DNA of 64,000 nucleotides from Noviherbaspirillum autotrophicum (GTDB lineage: Bacteria; Pseudomonadota; Gammaproteobacteria; Burkholderiales; Burkholderiaceae_D): NCBI RefSeq assembly GCF_000818395.1, contig NZ_JWJG01000028.1, positions 2,275,185 through 2,339,184 on the forward strand, given 5' to 3'. Below are positions 1-8,867 of this stretch, piece by piece (position 1 is the stretch's first letter; every line of letters begins with the position of its first letter). Both the position numbers and the translations under genes were made by a program. The notes under the pieces are model-generated. The model was not told the origin of the DNA. It saw nothing but the letters and a program-made list of their open reading frames with translations, and made no database searches.

Positions 1-562
1 GCTGAGGCTCTTCCAGCTCGGCGATCAGGCTCGCGGCGGCGTACAGGTCGGGCGCGGAAAAATGCGGGGTGCGCTGTGCCGACATGTGCCACTCGGTTTC
101 GTTGCCGTTGTCGATCAGGACCGTGCGGCAGCCGGCACGGCGGCCGGCCTCGACATCGTTGAGGATGTCGCCGATCATCCAGGACTGCGCGAGGTCGACG
201 CCGTGTTCGTGGGCGGCGCGATACAGCATGCCGGGCATCGGCTTGCGGCAGGTGCAGGGGATCGCGTAGCGGCTGACGCTGCCCTCGACGGCGTGCGGGC
301 AGTAGTAGAAGCCGTCGAGCGTGACGCCGTACTGCGCCAGGAGCTCCTGCAGGCGGTGTTCGATCTGGTCGAGCGCCGGTTCGGTGAACAAGCCGTGGGC
401 GATGCCGGACTGGTTGGTGACAACGTACAGTGCGTAGCCGAGCTGCTTGAACAGCTGCAGGCCGGGGCCGGCGTGCCAGGTAAGCTGCAGCAGGCCGGGA
501 TCGACGTTGTAGGGAACGTTTTCTACAAGGGTGCCGTCTTTGTCGAGGAAGATTGCGCGCAT
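1..562 (-). CDS. gmhB: D-glycero-beta-D-manno-heptose-1,7-bisphosphate 7-phosphatase-like HAD hydrolase (C-terminus cut by window edge)
   Basis: The ATG is at 562 and 187 codons are present with no stop before the window edge, about the full length of the GmhB family. The N-terminus carries the HAD motif I (LDKDGT, Asp7 nucleophile and Asp9). A Cys-Pro-His pair followed about 15 residues later by Cys-Thr-Cys forms the zinc-binding loop typical of GmhB and histidinol-phosphatase relatives. A WMIGD motif supplies the late acidic residue. GmhB removes the 7-phosphate in ADP-heptose synthesis for LPS core. The neighbouring SDR and glycosyltransferase fit a glycan locus, and a dedicated non-LPS heptose pathway is possible. 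Substrate choice between heptose and histidinol phosphate cannot be settled from sequence alone. Confidence 0.85.
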   Translation of the reverse strand, partial: MRAIFLDKDGTLVENVPYNVDPGLLQLTWHAGPGLQLFKQLGYALYVVTNQSGIAHGLFTEPALDQIEHRLQELLAQYGVTLDGFYYCPHAVEGSVSRYAIPCTCRKPMPGMLYRAAHEHGVDLAQSWMIGDILNDVEAGRRAGCRTVLIDNGNETEWHMSAQRTPHFSAPDLYAAASLIAELEEPQ

Positions 563-743
563 AGGTGGTGGTCTCGATTCGTCACTTGTCCGGCATTCGC
601 TCGCGCTGACGCGGTGCTGACTCGTCTGCGGGCAGACTTGCCGGGGGCGGCCCGGCGGCCGCGTTGGGCGCTCTCCCGCAAGCGGAAGAGGGCGGAGGAG
701 GGCGTGGCGGCAGCCAATGCCCGCCGCCGCATTTTCTTCCCCA

Positions 744-1514
744 TCACGGCCACGACGTCTCCTGCATCGGCAGCACCATCACTTCCGGGATCACCGTCTG
801 TTCCGGCAGCATCAGCACCGACTTCACGGCACGCGCGACATTGGCCGGGTCCTGCAGCGTTGACACATCGATGTCGGGGAAACGGTCCAGCAAGAACGGC
901 GTGCGCATGCCGCCGGCGATGACGGCGGTGACCTTGATGTTGTGCGGCCGCAGTTCCGCATGCAGCGCGTGCGACAGGCCCAGCAGCCCCCACTTGCTGG
1001 CGTGGTAGGCCGACGCGTTGGGCCAGGCGCGCTTGGCGGCGGTGGAGGCGATGTTGACGATCTGGCCGGAGCGCTGCTTCTTCATGTGCTGCGCGGCGTA
1101 CTTCGACAGCAGGAACGGGCCGTACAGGTTGGTGCGGATGACGCGGTCCCAGTCGGCGTAGTCGAGTTCCTCGATCGGGCAGGTGATATCCGTGCCGGCA
1201 TTATTGATCAGTACGTCGAGCTTGCCGAAGCGCTCGATGGTTTCGTCGATCGCGCGTTCGGCCGCGACCGGATCGCCGACGTTGAAGCCGATCGCATGGG
1301 TTTTTCCGGACGTCTGTGCCAGCAGCGAGGCGACGGTCTGCGCCTTGTCCAGGTTGAGATCGCCGACCACCACGTCGGCGCCGCAGGACGACAGCATATG
1401 GCACAGCGCCGCGCCCAGGCCGCTGGCGCCGCCGGTGACCAGTACGGCTTTTCCTGCCAGATCGGCTGCTTCGGCGGGACTGACGGTGTAGCTGGATACT
1501 TTAACGTTGCTCAA
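744..1514 (-). CDS. Short-chain dehydrogenase/reductase (SDR), TTG start
   Basis: This is a classical SDR of 256 residues. It has the Rossmann glycine motif TGGASGLG (about 27-34), the NNAG motif (about 104-107) and the catalytic Ser157, Tyr170 and Lys174 (YHASK). The reading frame stays open upstream into the glycosyltransferase gene, but the only well-placed start is TTG at 1514, preceded by GGAGG with a 5-base spacer. The gene follows the GT4 gene on the same strand with about 60 bases between them and precedes the gmhB-like gene, so the three probably form one operon. A role in making or modifying a nucleotide sugar is inferred from context. The substrate is unknown. Confidence 0.85.
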   Translation of the reverse strand: MSNVKVSSYTVSPAEAADLAGKAVLVTGGASGLGAALCHMLSSCGADVVVGDLNLDKAQTVASLLAQTSGKTHAIGFNVGDPVAAERAIDETIERFGKLDVLINNAGTDITCPIEELDYADWDRVIRTNLYGPFLLSKYAAQHMKKQRSGQIVNIASTAAKRAWPNASAYHASKWGLLGLSHALHAELRPHNIKVTAVIAGGMRTPFLLDRFPDIDVSTLQDPANVARAVKSVLMLPEQTVIPEVMVLPMQETSWP

Positions 1515-1572
1515 GAGGGCCTCCAAAAGGGTGATACCGACAAAGGTGGTGCAACTGGTTTTCTGACGCGGC

Positions 1573-2856
1573 TTAGGTGCGCAAGCCGACTTCGGCTGCC
1601 ACGCTGCGGGTGCCCGTCGCGTAGGCCGGCGACGGTTGCGCCACGCGTTCGTACACGTCGGCGATGCGGGTGGCGACGGTGCGCCAGGTGAACTGCTGGT
1701 AGGCGCGCCGCATGCCGGCCCAGCCCAGACGCTGCGCGATATGCGGATGGCGCTGCAGCCAGAGCAGGCGCTCGGCCAAGGCCTGCGGGTCGTGGGGCGG
1801 CACCAGGTAGCCGGTTTCGCCATCGACCACGGTGGTCTTGATGCCGCCGACGGCCGTGCCGACGACCGGCGTGCCGCAGGCCATCGCTTCCACCGGGGTG
1901 ATGCCGAACGGTTCGTACCACGGCGTGGTGACGAACACATTGGCCGCGCTGTAGTAGTAGCGCAGCAAGCCGCGCTGGCGCTGGCCGGTGAAGGTCACCG
2001 CGTCGGCAATGCCGAGCTCGTCCGCCAGCCGCATCAGTCGCCCCAGCTCCGGCGTGGCGGCCGGGTCGGGCAGCTCGGAGTTGCCGCCCACGACCAGCAG
2101 GCGCACCGGCACTTCGTGCTGCTGCAGGATGGCGGCGGCGCGGATCACGTTGTCGATGCCCTTGCGCGGCACGATGCGGCCCAGCTGCAGCACCACGAAT
2201 TCGTCGCGGCCGATGCCGAGCTGCTGGCGCGCGTCGAGCGTGACCGGCCAGAATTCGTCGGGATCGAAGCCGCAGGGCACGACGTCGATGTGCTCGCTCG
2301 GCGCGCCGTACAGGGTTTCCATGTCCTGCTGGTCCTGCGGGCATTCGGCGATGATGCTGTCGGCATCCTGCATCAGCCTTTCCTCGATGTCGAAGCGGAT
2401 ATCGGGGAAGGCGTCGGCATCCTTCTGGTTCAGGCGGCGCACCCGCCCCAGCGCATGGAAGGTCATCACGAACGGGATGCCGAGGATATGCTTGACTTGC
2501 TGCGCGACCATGCCGGACATGAAGAAATTGGCATGCATCAGGTCATAGGGGATCTTTTGCCGGCGCGCAAATCGAATCACGAAGCGGCCAAACTGCTCCA
2601 TGTAGGGCAGCATCGCTTCCTTGGGAATGAAGTGCGCCGGCCCGGCAGGAACATGGATGACGCGCACGTTGGGAACCCAGTCGACCACGGCTTCCTGAGT
2701 ACTGCTGTCGCGTCGGGTAAAGATGTCGACTTCGTACCCGAGGCGCGCCAGTTGCTTAGCCAGTTGCGCCACGTACACGTTCTGTCCGCCGCTATCGGTG
2801 CCACCGATGAGCGCCAGGGGGGATGCATGTTCGCTAATGAGTGCAATTTTTCGCAT
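1573..2856 (-). CDS. GT4-family glycosyltransferase
   Basis: The product is 427 residues with a GT-B fold pattern. The N-terminal donor/acceptor loop GGTDSGGQNVYV resembles sucrose-phosphate synthase and MshA-like enzymes. The C-terminal domain carries the retaining GT4 EX7E motif (EPFGITPVE) followed by AMACGTPVV. ATG at 2856 was preferred over an in-frame start 51 bases upstream because MRKIALISEHASP matches the usual family N-terminus. It would transfer a sugar from a nucleotide donor in the cytoplasm during glycan assembly. It is probably first in an operon with the SDR and the heptose phosphatase-like gene. Donor and acceptor are not predictable. Confidence 0.88.
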   Translation of the reverse strand: MRKIALISEHASPLALIGGTDSGGQNVYVAQLAKQLARLGYEVDIFTRRDSSTQEAVVDWVPNVRVIHVPAGPAHFIPKEAMLPYMEQFGRFVIRFARRQKIPYDLMHANFFMSGMVAQQVKHILGIPFVMTFHALGRVRRLNQKDADAFPDIRFDIEERLMQDADSIIAECPQDQQDMETLYGAPSEHIDVVPCGFDPDEFWPVTLDARQQLGIGRDEFVVLQLGRIVPRKGIDNVIRAAAILQQHEVPVRLLVVGGNSELPDPAATPELGRLMRLADELGIADAVTFTGQRQRGLLRYYYSAANVFVTTPWYEPFGITPVEAMACGTPVVGTAVGGIKTTVVDGETGYLVPPHDPQALAERLLWLQRHPHIAQRLGWAGMRRAYQQFTWRTVATRIADVYERVAQPSPAYATGTRSVAAEVGLRT

Positions 2857-3361
2857 GATTATCCGGATTATTGGCATTGTCGAAGCGCTGCACCGCACAT
2901 AAAGCAAAGCATGTACCTAGTCCCGCAAGTGGGCTGGCAAGCCGCTTGCGGCCATTGTTAGGGCACTTTGCGCTGCCGCAAACTCCTTCCGCGAGAGCTT
3001 GTCATTCCTGCATCTACGGATCACGTTGGGGTACCGGAAAATGGCCGCGAGCAGGCCTCAACGCGGCTTTCCCTGACGCCTGCCGCCATGGAAATTGCGC
3101 GTAATAAATACAGATGGCTGTAAAAAGTACTGCGTCAATTTGTATGTTTGAAATCGTCTCATCCGGCTTTGCATTTTTCGGATGCTGCTAGCATGAATTG
3201 GCATCCCGCATGCCTGGCATGCAACCTGCATCAACGAAAGTTCGGAGACGGCAGCTGCCTGCATTCTGCGGATCAATGCCGGACTTGTTCCCGTTTGCGG
3301 CCTTGCTCCTCGACAGGCAGACGCCGGAATGTTGATGGTCTTGAAGACAAGGAGATGAACA
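2857..3361. other. Intergenic region between divergent glycan and lipoprotein genes
   Basis: No convincing gene was found in these 505 bases. The region should carry the promoters of both flanking genes. A 7-bp inverted repeat (CCGCAAG 2923-2929, CTTGCGG 2945-2951) is visible, and an A+T-richer stretch lies around 3095-3175. Confidence 0.5.
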
Positions 3362-3841
3362 ATGTGGACTATGAATTCGAAATTCGGCGCCATCGCTGTC
3401 TGCGCCCTGGCTTTATCCGCCTGCGGCACCACCGGCATGAATAGCTCCACCGGCGTCGCCTCCGCGCCGCCGGTGACGACCACCACGACGGCAAGCAACG
3501 CGTCCGGCATGGGCGTGGTGCAGTCCATCGATGTGGTGCCGCGCCAGCAAGCCGGCATCGGCCTGGGCACGGTGGCCGGCGCGGCCGTCGGCGGCCTGCT
3601 TGGCAACCAGGTCGGCAGCGGCAGCGGCAGGACCGCGGCGACGGTGGCGGGCGCGGCCGGCGGAGCGCTGGCAGGCCACCAGATGGAAAAGAATGCGCGC
3701 GGCAGCGACCAGGTGTACCGGATCACGGTGCGCATGGATGACGGCACCGTCCAGACCCTGGCCCAGGAAACGGCGCCGCAGGTGGCCGCCGGTGACCGCG
3801 TGCGCCTGGCAAACGGCACGATCGTCGAGCGCTTCCGCTAA
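3362..3841 (+). CDS. Glycine-zipper (SlyB-like, 2TM) outer-membrane lipoprotein
   Basis: The product is 159 residues with a short signal sequence ending in a lipobox (LSAC, Cys about 21), predicting a lipid-anchored envelope protein. A Thr/Ser-rich spacer is followed by a glycine zipper (GLGTVAGAAVGGLLGNQVGSG, about 67-87, in two helices) and a C-terminal beta-rich segment (YRITVRMDDGT) as in the SlyB/PcpY family. AAGGAG lies 7 bases before the ATG at 3362; a second ATG at 3371 could also serve. Such proteins are usually linked to envelope integrity or stress. The gene stands alone, divergent from the glycosyltransferase. Confidence 0.85.
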   Translation: MWTMNSKFGAIAVCALALSACGTTGMNSSTGVASAPPVTTTTTASNASGMGVVQSIDVVPRQQAGIGLGTVAGAAVGGLLGNQVGSGSGRTAATVAGAAGGALAGHQMEKNARGSDQVYRITVRMDDGTVQTLAQETAPQVAAGDRVRLANGTIVERFR

Positions 3842-3986
3842 GGACGGTGCTTGTGGCGTCTGCCGTCTTTCCCTCGGGCAGCGCGCGGCGCGGACACAGG
3901 CTCCGCGCCGTGCGCGTCCCGCCCCCTTTCGCTGATCCTTCCTTGCCGGACGCACGATTCGCTTCCCGTGCGCAGTGCCGCGCGAG

Positions 3987-4814
3987 ATGAATAAGGCCTT
4001 GGCCGAAATCAGCCAGTGGGCCGAACTGCTGCGGCCGTTCTGGCACATCCTGCTGGTATGGTTGCTGGCGTGGCTGGTGCTGCGCTCGCTGCGCCGCGCG
4101 CTGGCCGCCTTCAAGCTGCACATCGTGCACAAGGTGGAGCGCGGGCTGGACGGACCGGACGACTTCCGGCGCATCGAGACCCTGACCAACGTGTTTCGCT
4201 ATGCCGCCGGCATCGTCGTGTTCGGCGTGGCGGCCATGCTCACGCTGGGTGAAATCGGCATCTCCATCACGCCCATCCTCGCCACGGCAGGCGTCGCCGG
4301 CATCGCCATCGGCTTCGGCGCGCAAAGCCTGGTCAAGGATTTTTTCACCGGCCTGTTCCTGCTGCTGGAAAACCAGGTGAGCGAAGGCGACGTGATCGAA
4401 GTCGCCGGCAAGTCGGGCTATGTCGAGCGCGTCACGCTGCGCCACATCCGCATCCGCGACTACGACGGCAGCGTGCATTTCATCCCGAATGGAATGATCA
4501 CCACCGTCACCAACCGCAGCCGCGAATACGCGTATGCGGTGATCGATCTGGCCGTCGGTCGCCAGCAAGACTTGGAGTGCGTCTTCGGACTGATGCGCGA
4601 GGCCGGCGCCGCCATGCGCCGCGACCCGGCCTTCGGCGCCATGCTGCTGGGCGACGTCGACATTGCCGGAGTAGAAAAAGTCGAGGATGCGGCAATGACA
4701 TTGCGCTGTCGCCTGAAAGTCAAGCCGGCCCGGCAATGGAGCGTGCGCCGGGAATTTCTGCGTCGCATGAAATTGGCGCTGGACAGGGAGCAGCCCGCTG
4801 CACCGGAGGCGTAA
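3987..4814 (+). CDS. Small MscS-family mechanosensitive channel
   Basis: The product is 275 residues. Two to three N-terminal hydrophobic segments precede the MscS pore/beta-domain signature: VAGIAIGFGAQSLVKDFFTG, then LLENQVSEGDVI and HFIPNGMI. The family releases osmolytes on hypo-osmotic shock, or acts as a small ion conduit in the inner membrane. The ATG at 3987 is used; an in-frame GTG at 3975 is possible, and neither has a strong ribosome-binding site. The next gene encodes a membrane protein and the PRC-barrel gene follows, suggesting an envelope or osmotic stress block. Confidence 0.9.
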   Translation: MNKALAEISQWAELLRPFWHILLVWLLAWLVLRSLRRALAAFKLHIVHKVERGLDGPDDFRRIETLTNVFRYAAGIVVFGVAAMLTLGEIGISITPILATAGVAGIAIGFGAQSLVKDFFTGLFLLLENQVSEGDVIEVAGKSGYVERVTLRHIRIRDYDGSVHFIPNGMITTVTNRSREYAYAVIDLAVGRQQDLECVFGLMREAGAAMRRDPAFGAMLLGDVDIAGVEKVEDAAMTLRCRLKVKPARQWSVRREFLRRMKLALDREQPAAPEA

Positions 4815-5001
4815 TTGGAATCCTTACCCAAGGCGTTGCAATCTTTACCGGGGATTGTCGACAGCCTCGCGCCAGGCGCGGGACGAGACGCGGGCATGGA
4901 TGTTGCGTTTTACGTCTTCGTGAGCCCGTCCGCCAGGCGGGGCGCAGCGGCGTGCACCCCAGCAGGTTTAAGAACCTTCCCGGCATGACAGGAGAAATGA
5001 C

Positions 5002-5823
5002 ATGGCAATCGATGACACCTACACCGGTCGCAAAGAACTGCCGCAGCAGCTGGTGCCCGAATCCTACGGGCGCCGGCCCCTGTTTTCCGCCGTGCGCTGG
5101 GGCGCGGTGCTGGCCGGCGTTGTAGTCGGCATCTCGGTGCAGTTGCTGCTGACCTTGCTGGGCATCGCCACGGGCCTGTCGGCAACCGATGTAGCGCAGG
5201 AAGAAGCCATGGGAACCGGACCGCTGCTGTGGGCGGGGCTGTCCATGCTGGTCGCGGCCTTCGTCGGCGGCTATGTCGCCGCGCGCATGTCGGGCCTCAA
5301 GCGCAAGGCCGACGGCGTGCTGCACGGCGCGGTTTCCTGGGCAGTGACCACCATCCTGTTCGCCATGCTGGCGACCTCGATCGGCGGCACGCTGGTCAGC
5401 GGCGTGTTCAACAACATGAGCCAGCTCGCCAGCGCCAGTGCGCGCTCCGGCGACTCGCCGCTGGCGGCGCTGATGCGCGCGCAAGGCATCCGGCTGGACG
5501 CGGCCAGCCTGCGCCAGCTGCAGCAGTACCTGCAGGCCGGCCAGCGCGATCAGGCGGTGCAGCTGGTGATCAACGCCACCGGCATGGAACCCGGCAAGGC
5601 CTCGGCAGCGGTGGACCAGGCGCTGATCCTGACCGGCTCGCCCGGCGCGGCCTCGCCACAGAGCCGCGAAGCCACCGAGAGCGCGATGCGCCGCGCCGGC
5701 GCTGCGGCCTGGGTGGTATTTGCCGCGGTGGGACTGGCGCTGGCCATCGGCATGGGCGGCGGCATCATGGGCGCGGCCGGATCGCGCCGCGTGAGCTGGT
5801 CCTCCGGCGCGCCACGGGCGTGA
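5002..5823 (+). CDS. Multi-pass inner-membrane protein of unknown function
   Basis: The product is 273 residues, with AGGAGA placed 6 bases before the ATG. Hydrophobic segments lie around residues 33-57, 73-95, 110-135 and 238-260, and small residues (Ala/Gly) dominate them. A soluble loop between about 140 and 230 contains Ser/Ala-rich helices. It resembles uncharacterised PhnA/YrzE-like membrane proteins found near general stress genes in betaproteobacteria. The PRC-barrel gene follows after about 30 bases and is probably cotranscribed. No catalytic motif is visible. Confidence 0.75.
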   Translation: MAIDDTYTGRKELPQQLVPESYGRRPLFSAVRWGAVLAGVVVGISVQLLLTLLGIATGLSATDVAQEEAMGTGPLLWAGLSMLVAAFVGGYVAARMSGLKRKADGVLHGAVSWAVTTILFAMLATSIGGTLVSGVFNNMSQLASASARSGDSPLAALMRAQGIRLDAASLRQLQQYLQAGQRDQAVQLVINATGMEPGKASAAVDQALILTGSPGAASPQSREATESAMRRAGAAAWVVFAAVGLALAIGMGGGIMGAAGSRRVSWSSGAPRA

Positions 5824-5854
5824 CAACAGCGTTTTTTGTGAAAGGGAATCGCAT

Positions 5855-6151
5855 ATGCAGAGAACTGTAGGAAGCCGGACACGCAGCGCGGACCAGAGGC
5901 GCAGGCGCTTTGTCAGGGTGTCCGAATGCGATTCCAGCACCGGGCAGCTGCTCTACGGGTGTCCGGTGGTGACCTCTGAAGGATCGCGCATCGGGCAGGT
6001 CGATCACCTGATGGTGGATGCGGAGACGCATCAGCTGCGGTACGTGATGCTCGCGCGCAGTCGGCGGAATGGGGCCGTGGTGGCGATTCCGTGGCATGCG
6101 TTGTATTTTGATGCGGCGCAGGGGAGGTTGGTGTTTTATACGTGGGTCTGA
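5855..6151 (+). CDS. PRC-barrel domain protein
   Basis: The product is 98 residues. The core (GCPVVTSEGSRIGQVDHLMV, then LRYVMLARS and VVAIPWHALYFD) matches the PRC-barrel fold known from the H subunit of photosynthetic reaction centres and from RimM. The N-terminal 30 residues are basic. A purine-rich AAAGGGA lies upstream of the ATG. Free-standing PRC-barrel proteins often accompany stress or envelope genes and may act as protein-interaction modules. Function here is unknown. Confidence 0.8.
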   Translation: MQRTVGSRTRSADQRRRRFVRVSECDSSTGQLLYGCPVVTSEGSRIGQVDHLMVDAETHQLRYVMLARSRRNGAVVAIPWHALYFDAAQGRLVFYTWV

Positions 6152-6306
6152 GCAGGGGACTGCTGATCTTTTTATCCTGATTTCCTCAGTGCGCCAGTGT
6201 TGTTGCCGGCTTTTCGTGGAACCTCGCCGGGGAAGCCCGGCTAGTTTCTACGGAGAGGCTACGGAGTTGCATCACTGAAGAGAGGCACCGCGCCAGCCCG
6301 AGCAAA

Positions 6307-6804
6307 TCACTTCTCCGGCAAAAACAAATGCCGCTCCCTTTCCGCCGCAATCCCCCCCTTCGCCAGCGCACGCAGCCACATCGCCACCGTTCCCGCGAAC
6401 GCTTCGTCATACCATGGATTGGCCCCGCTGCAGCTGACCACGATGCCGTCCACCACGACGCTGCCCCATAACACGGTATCGCGCGCCGTCAGCATGTGCG
6501 GCCGCAGCTCCTGCACCAGATGGCCATCCATCCCGGTACGCCATGCGACACGCGCCTTGGCATGCGCGAACGCGGCATAATCGGCATCCCATTTCTCCCG
6601 GTCGCCGACTGCGTGCTCGTACAGGATCGCTTCCTCGAACGAGGAATTGGCGGGGCCCAGCAGCGGGTCCATCACCACGAGGTACAGAAAGCCGCTTTCG
6701 CCGACTTCCTTGTGCTTCATCGCTTCCTGGATCAGCGGCAGGCTCATGGCGACCGCTTTTTCCGCTGCCGCACGGTCGATGAAATAGCTTCCGGAAGATG
6801 CCAT
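6307..6804 (-). CDS. Hypothetical protein, possibly distant GlcG/HbpS-like fold
   Basis: The product is 165 residues, soluble, without a signal peptide. The pattern of an N-terminal helix (AAAEKAVAMSLPLIQEAM), a hydrophobic strand (FLYLVVMDPL), a central helical part and a late strand-helix (VVVDGIVVSCSGANPWYDE) recalls the GlcG/HbpS family, but no diagnostic motif is present. The conserved-looking SGANPWYDEAFA segment suggests a ligand site. It lies just downstream of the GT4 gene on the same strand (29-base gap) and could be part of that operon. Confidence 0.6.
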   Translation of the reverse strand: MASSGSYFIDRAAAEKAVAMSLPLIQEAMKHKEVGESGFLYLVVMDPLLGPANSSFEEAILYEHAVGDREKWDADYAAFAHAKARVAWRTGMDGHLVQELRPHMLTARDTVLWGSVVVDGIVVSCSGANPWYDEAFAGTVAMWLRALAKGGIAAERERHLFLPEK

Positions 6805-6833
6805 GGATTCTCCTGTGAGTTGCGTTTTGGGGG

Positions 6834-7784
6834 CTAGTGTTGCGTCACGAGCTGGAAGACCGCGTCCCAGTCGCGCGCAAAGCGTTCAATGCCGAAGCGT
6901 TCGAGCGCGTAGCGCCGCGCCGCTATGCCGAGCTCGCGGGCGTGCTCCGGGTGCGCCAGCAATTCCCGCATGCGCTCGGCGAGCACCTCCTCGCGCGTGT
7001 CGATGTAACCCGATACGCCGTTGTCGATCACGGTGGTCATTTCCGTGGTCGCCAGCGCGACGATGGGCATGCCGACCATCATTGCCTCGATCACGGCCAG
7101 CCCCAGGCTGGTGTAGCGGATCGGATTGAAGAAGAAGCGGTATTGCGCGCAAAAGGCGGGCAGCCTGGCGTGCTCGACTTCGCCCAGCCCGCCCATTTCC
7201 TGCGCGCCCATGCCGACCAGATCGAGCGGCACCGCTTCGCGTGCGCGCGTGAAGACGTCGCCGCCCAGGCGTCGGCCGCGCCGCCCGATGTTGTTGACGA
7301 CCACGATGCCGCGCGCCAGTTCGCCGCCGTAGCGCACGTCAGGCTGCACGATCACGCCGTGCTCGACGATGCGCGCGGGTGTCACGCCGCTATCCCACAT
7401 CAGCGCATTGAACGGCGTGACATGCACCAGCAGCATGTCCGGATCCTGCACCGGATGCCGCATGTCGGTCGGGTTCTCGCGCGGCGGATCGTGCTCGAGG
7501 TAGATCTTCGGCAGGCGGCGCTGCGCTTCGGACAGGTAGACGTGCTGGTCCTTGAGGTACTGGTCGTCGTCCTGGAACAGGATGCAGTCGAACCGGCAGT
7601 CCTTGGCCTGCTCGACCGGCAGGTCGATCACGTTGTCGCCCCATGGGATATGGCCGCAGCGTCCGCCGTATCCGGGCGGGCGGCCGCGCTTGGACAGGAC
7701 GTAAAAATCGTGCGGGGCCTGGGTCAGGTAATAGAGGTAGCTGCCATGCGTATGCCAGGTGAGGATCTTCAGTCGTCGCTGCAT
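6834..7784 (-). CDS. GT4-like glycosyltransferase
   Basis: The product is 316 residues from the ATG at 7784; a TTG at 7799, directly after the stop of the upstream gene, is an alternative giving 321. The C-terminal half shows a GT-B/GT4 donor domain (SLGLAVIEAMMVGMPIVALA and a GVSGYIDTREE loop). The first Glu of the classic EX7E motif is not evident: the aligned residue looks like Ser in RYTSLGLAVIE. It directly follows a radical SAM gene, which overlaps a GT2 gene, so the three enzymes are probably co-translated. A role in assembling a cell-surface glycan is inferred. Confidence 0.8.
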   Translation of the reverse strand: MQRRLKILTWHTHGSYLYYLTQAPHDFYVLSKRGRPPGYGGRCGHIPWGDNVIDLPVEQAKDCRFDCILFQDDDQYLKDQHVYLSEAQRRLPKIYLEHDPPRENPTDMRHPVQDPDMLLVHVTPFNALMWDSGVTPARIVEHGVIVQPDVRYGGELARGIVVVNNIGRRGRRLGGDVFTRAREAVPLDLVGMGAQEMGGLGEVEHARLPAFCAQYRFFFNPIRYTSLGLAVIEAMMVGMPIVALATTEMTTVIDNGVSGYIDTREEVLAERMRELLAHPEHARELGIAARRYALERFGIERFARDWDAVFQLVTQH

Positions 7785-7799
7785 AGAGTGATTGCGCAA

Positions 7800-8867
7800 T
7801 CAGAATGTGCCTGCATAAATGGCGCAGCTGCGACAGACTTCCGGGGGCGTCGCAGAGGCGAGCTGTTCGCGAAATGCCGTGTACCGTTCATTGTTCCAGA
7901 CCGCCGCCACGCCGCTTTGCGCCATGTCACCGAAGTGGATCCGGTCCGGCGTAGACACCATGCAGCAGGGCATGGCGCGGCCGTCATAGCTGATGTAGGA
8001 GCCGCGCCACGGCCAGTCGCAGCGCGCTCTGCCCGGCATGCCGGGCGGGTGCGGACGCGGCGTCACATTGGGCAGGCGCAGGGTGACGCCCAGTTCGCGC
8101 GCAGTCTCGCGCGCGGCGCCGAAATGCCGTTCGACGCGCTGCGGGTCGTCGCCGACAAGGCTCTCGCGGTCGACGAAGCCGCGCATCGGGCGATAGCGCT
8201 CGGGCAGGCTCGATTCGCCGAAGTCGTGGCACAGGTGCTGCACCGACAGCTCGCGCACGCTTTCGCGGTGGGCCAGCCGCACCAGGTCGGCCAGTTCGTG
8301 CAGGTTGCGCCGCATGACCACGGCTACCAGCCGGATGTCCGGCTGCGTGCGGCCGAGAGCGGCCTTGGCTTGCACCAGCCGACGCAGGTTGCGCAACACG
8401 CGCTCGAAACGCGCTCGCACGCGGATCGCCTGGAAGGTGTCGGCAGTGGCGCCGTCGAGCGATGCGTGCAGCGTGTGCAGGCCGCTTTCCACGCATTGCC
8501 TGGCGCGGGCGTCGGTCAGCACGGTGAGATTGGTATTAGTCGACACCGCGATGCCGCGCGCGGCGGCGTAGCGCACCATGTCGAAAAAGCGCGGATGCAG
8601 CATCGGTTCGCCCAGGCCCTGCAACTGCAGCTCGGCCAGCTGCGGGAACTGGTCGATGAGGCGGCAAAACACGTCGAAATCCATGAAGGCGCGCGGCTGG
8701 CCGGGACCGCCTTCGCCGCGAAACTGGATCGGGCACATGCGGCACCGCAGGTTGCACTGGCCGACCGGCTCGATCTGCACGAAGCGCGGCAGCGCGACTT
8801 CCTCGCTCATGCGCGGCAGTGCGGCTTCCTCACTCGCGCGCGGCTGCGGCGCGCCCGCTTCGCTCAT
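7800..8867 (-). CDS. Radical SAM protein with SPASM-like C-terminus
   Basis: The product is 355 residues. CNLRCRMC (about 35-42) is the CX3CX2C motif binding the [4Fe-4S] cluster that cleaves S-adenosylmethionine, and GLGEPMLHP follows at the usual distance. The C-terminus has a Cys-rich region (CDWPWRG, PCCMV, CRSCAIY) like a SPASM/twitch auxiliary cluster domain. ATG at 8867 was chosen because it overlaps the stop of the GT2 gene as ATGA. The longer open frame upstream lies inside the GT2 gene. Relatives are annotated as radical SAM proteins in sugar or peptide modification loci. Substrate is unknown; its place between two glycosyltransferases suggests a sugar or lipid-linked substrate. Confidence 0.88.
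   Translation of the reverse strand: MSEAGAPQPRASEEAALPRMSEEVALPRFVQIEPVGQCNLRCRMCPIQFRGEGGPGQPRAFMDFDVFCRLIDQFPQLAELQLQGLGEPMLHPRFFDMVRYAAARGIAVSTNTNLTVLTDARARQCVESGLHTLHASLDGATADTFQAIRVRARFERVLRNLRRLVQAKAALGRTQPDIRLVAVVMRRNLHELADLVRLAHRESVRELSVQHLCHDFGESSLPERYRPMRGFVDRESLVGDDPQRVERHFGAARETARELGVTLRLPNVTPRPHPPGMPGRARCDWPWRGSYISYDGRAMPCCMVSTPDRIHFGDMAQSGVAAVWNNERYTAFREQLASATPPEVCRSCAIYAGTF

Noticed and set aside
2923..2951. Inverted repeat considered as a terminator
   Set aside because: It lies upstream of both divergent genes and has a long loop and no T-run, so termination makes no sense there.
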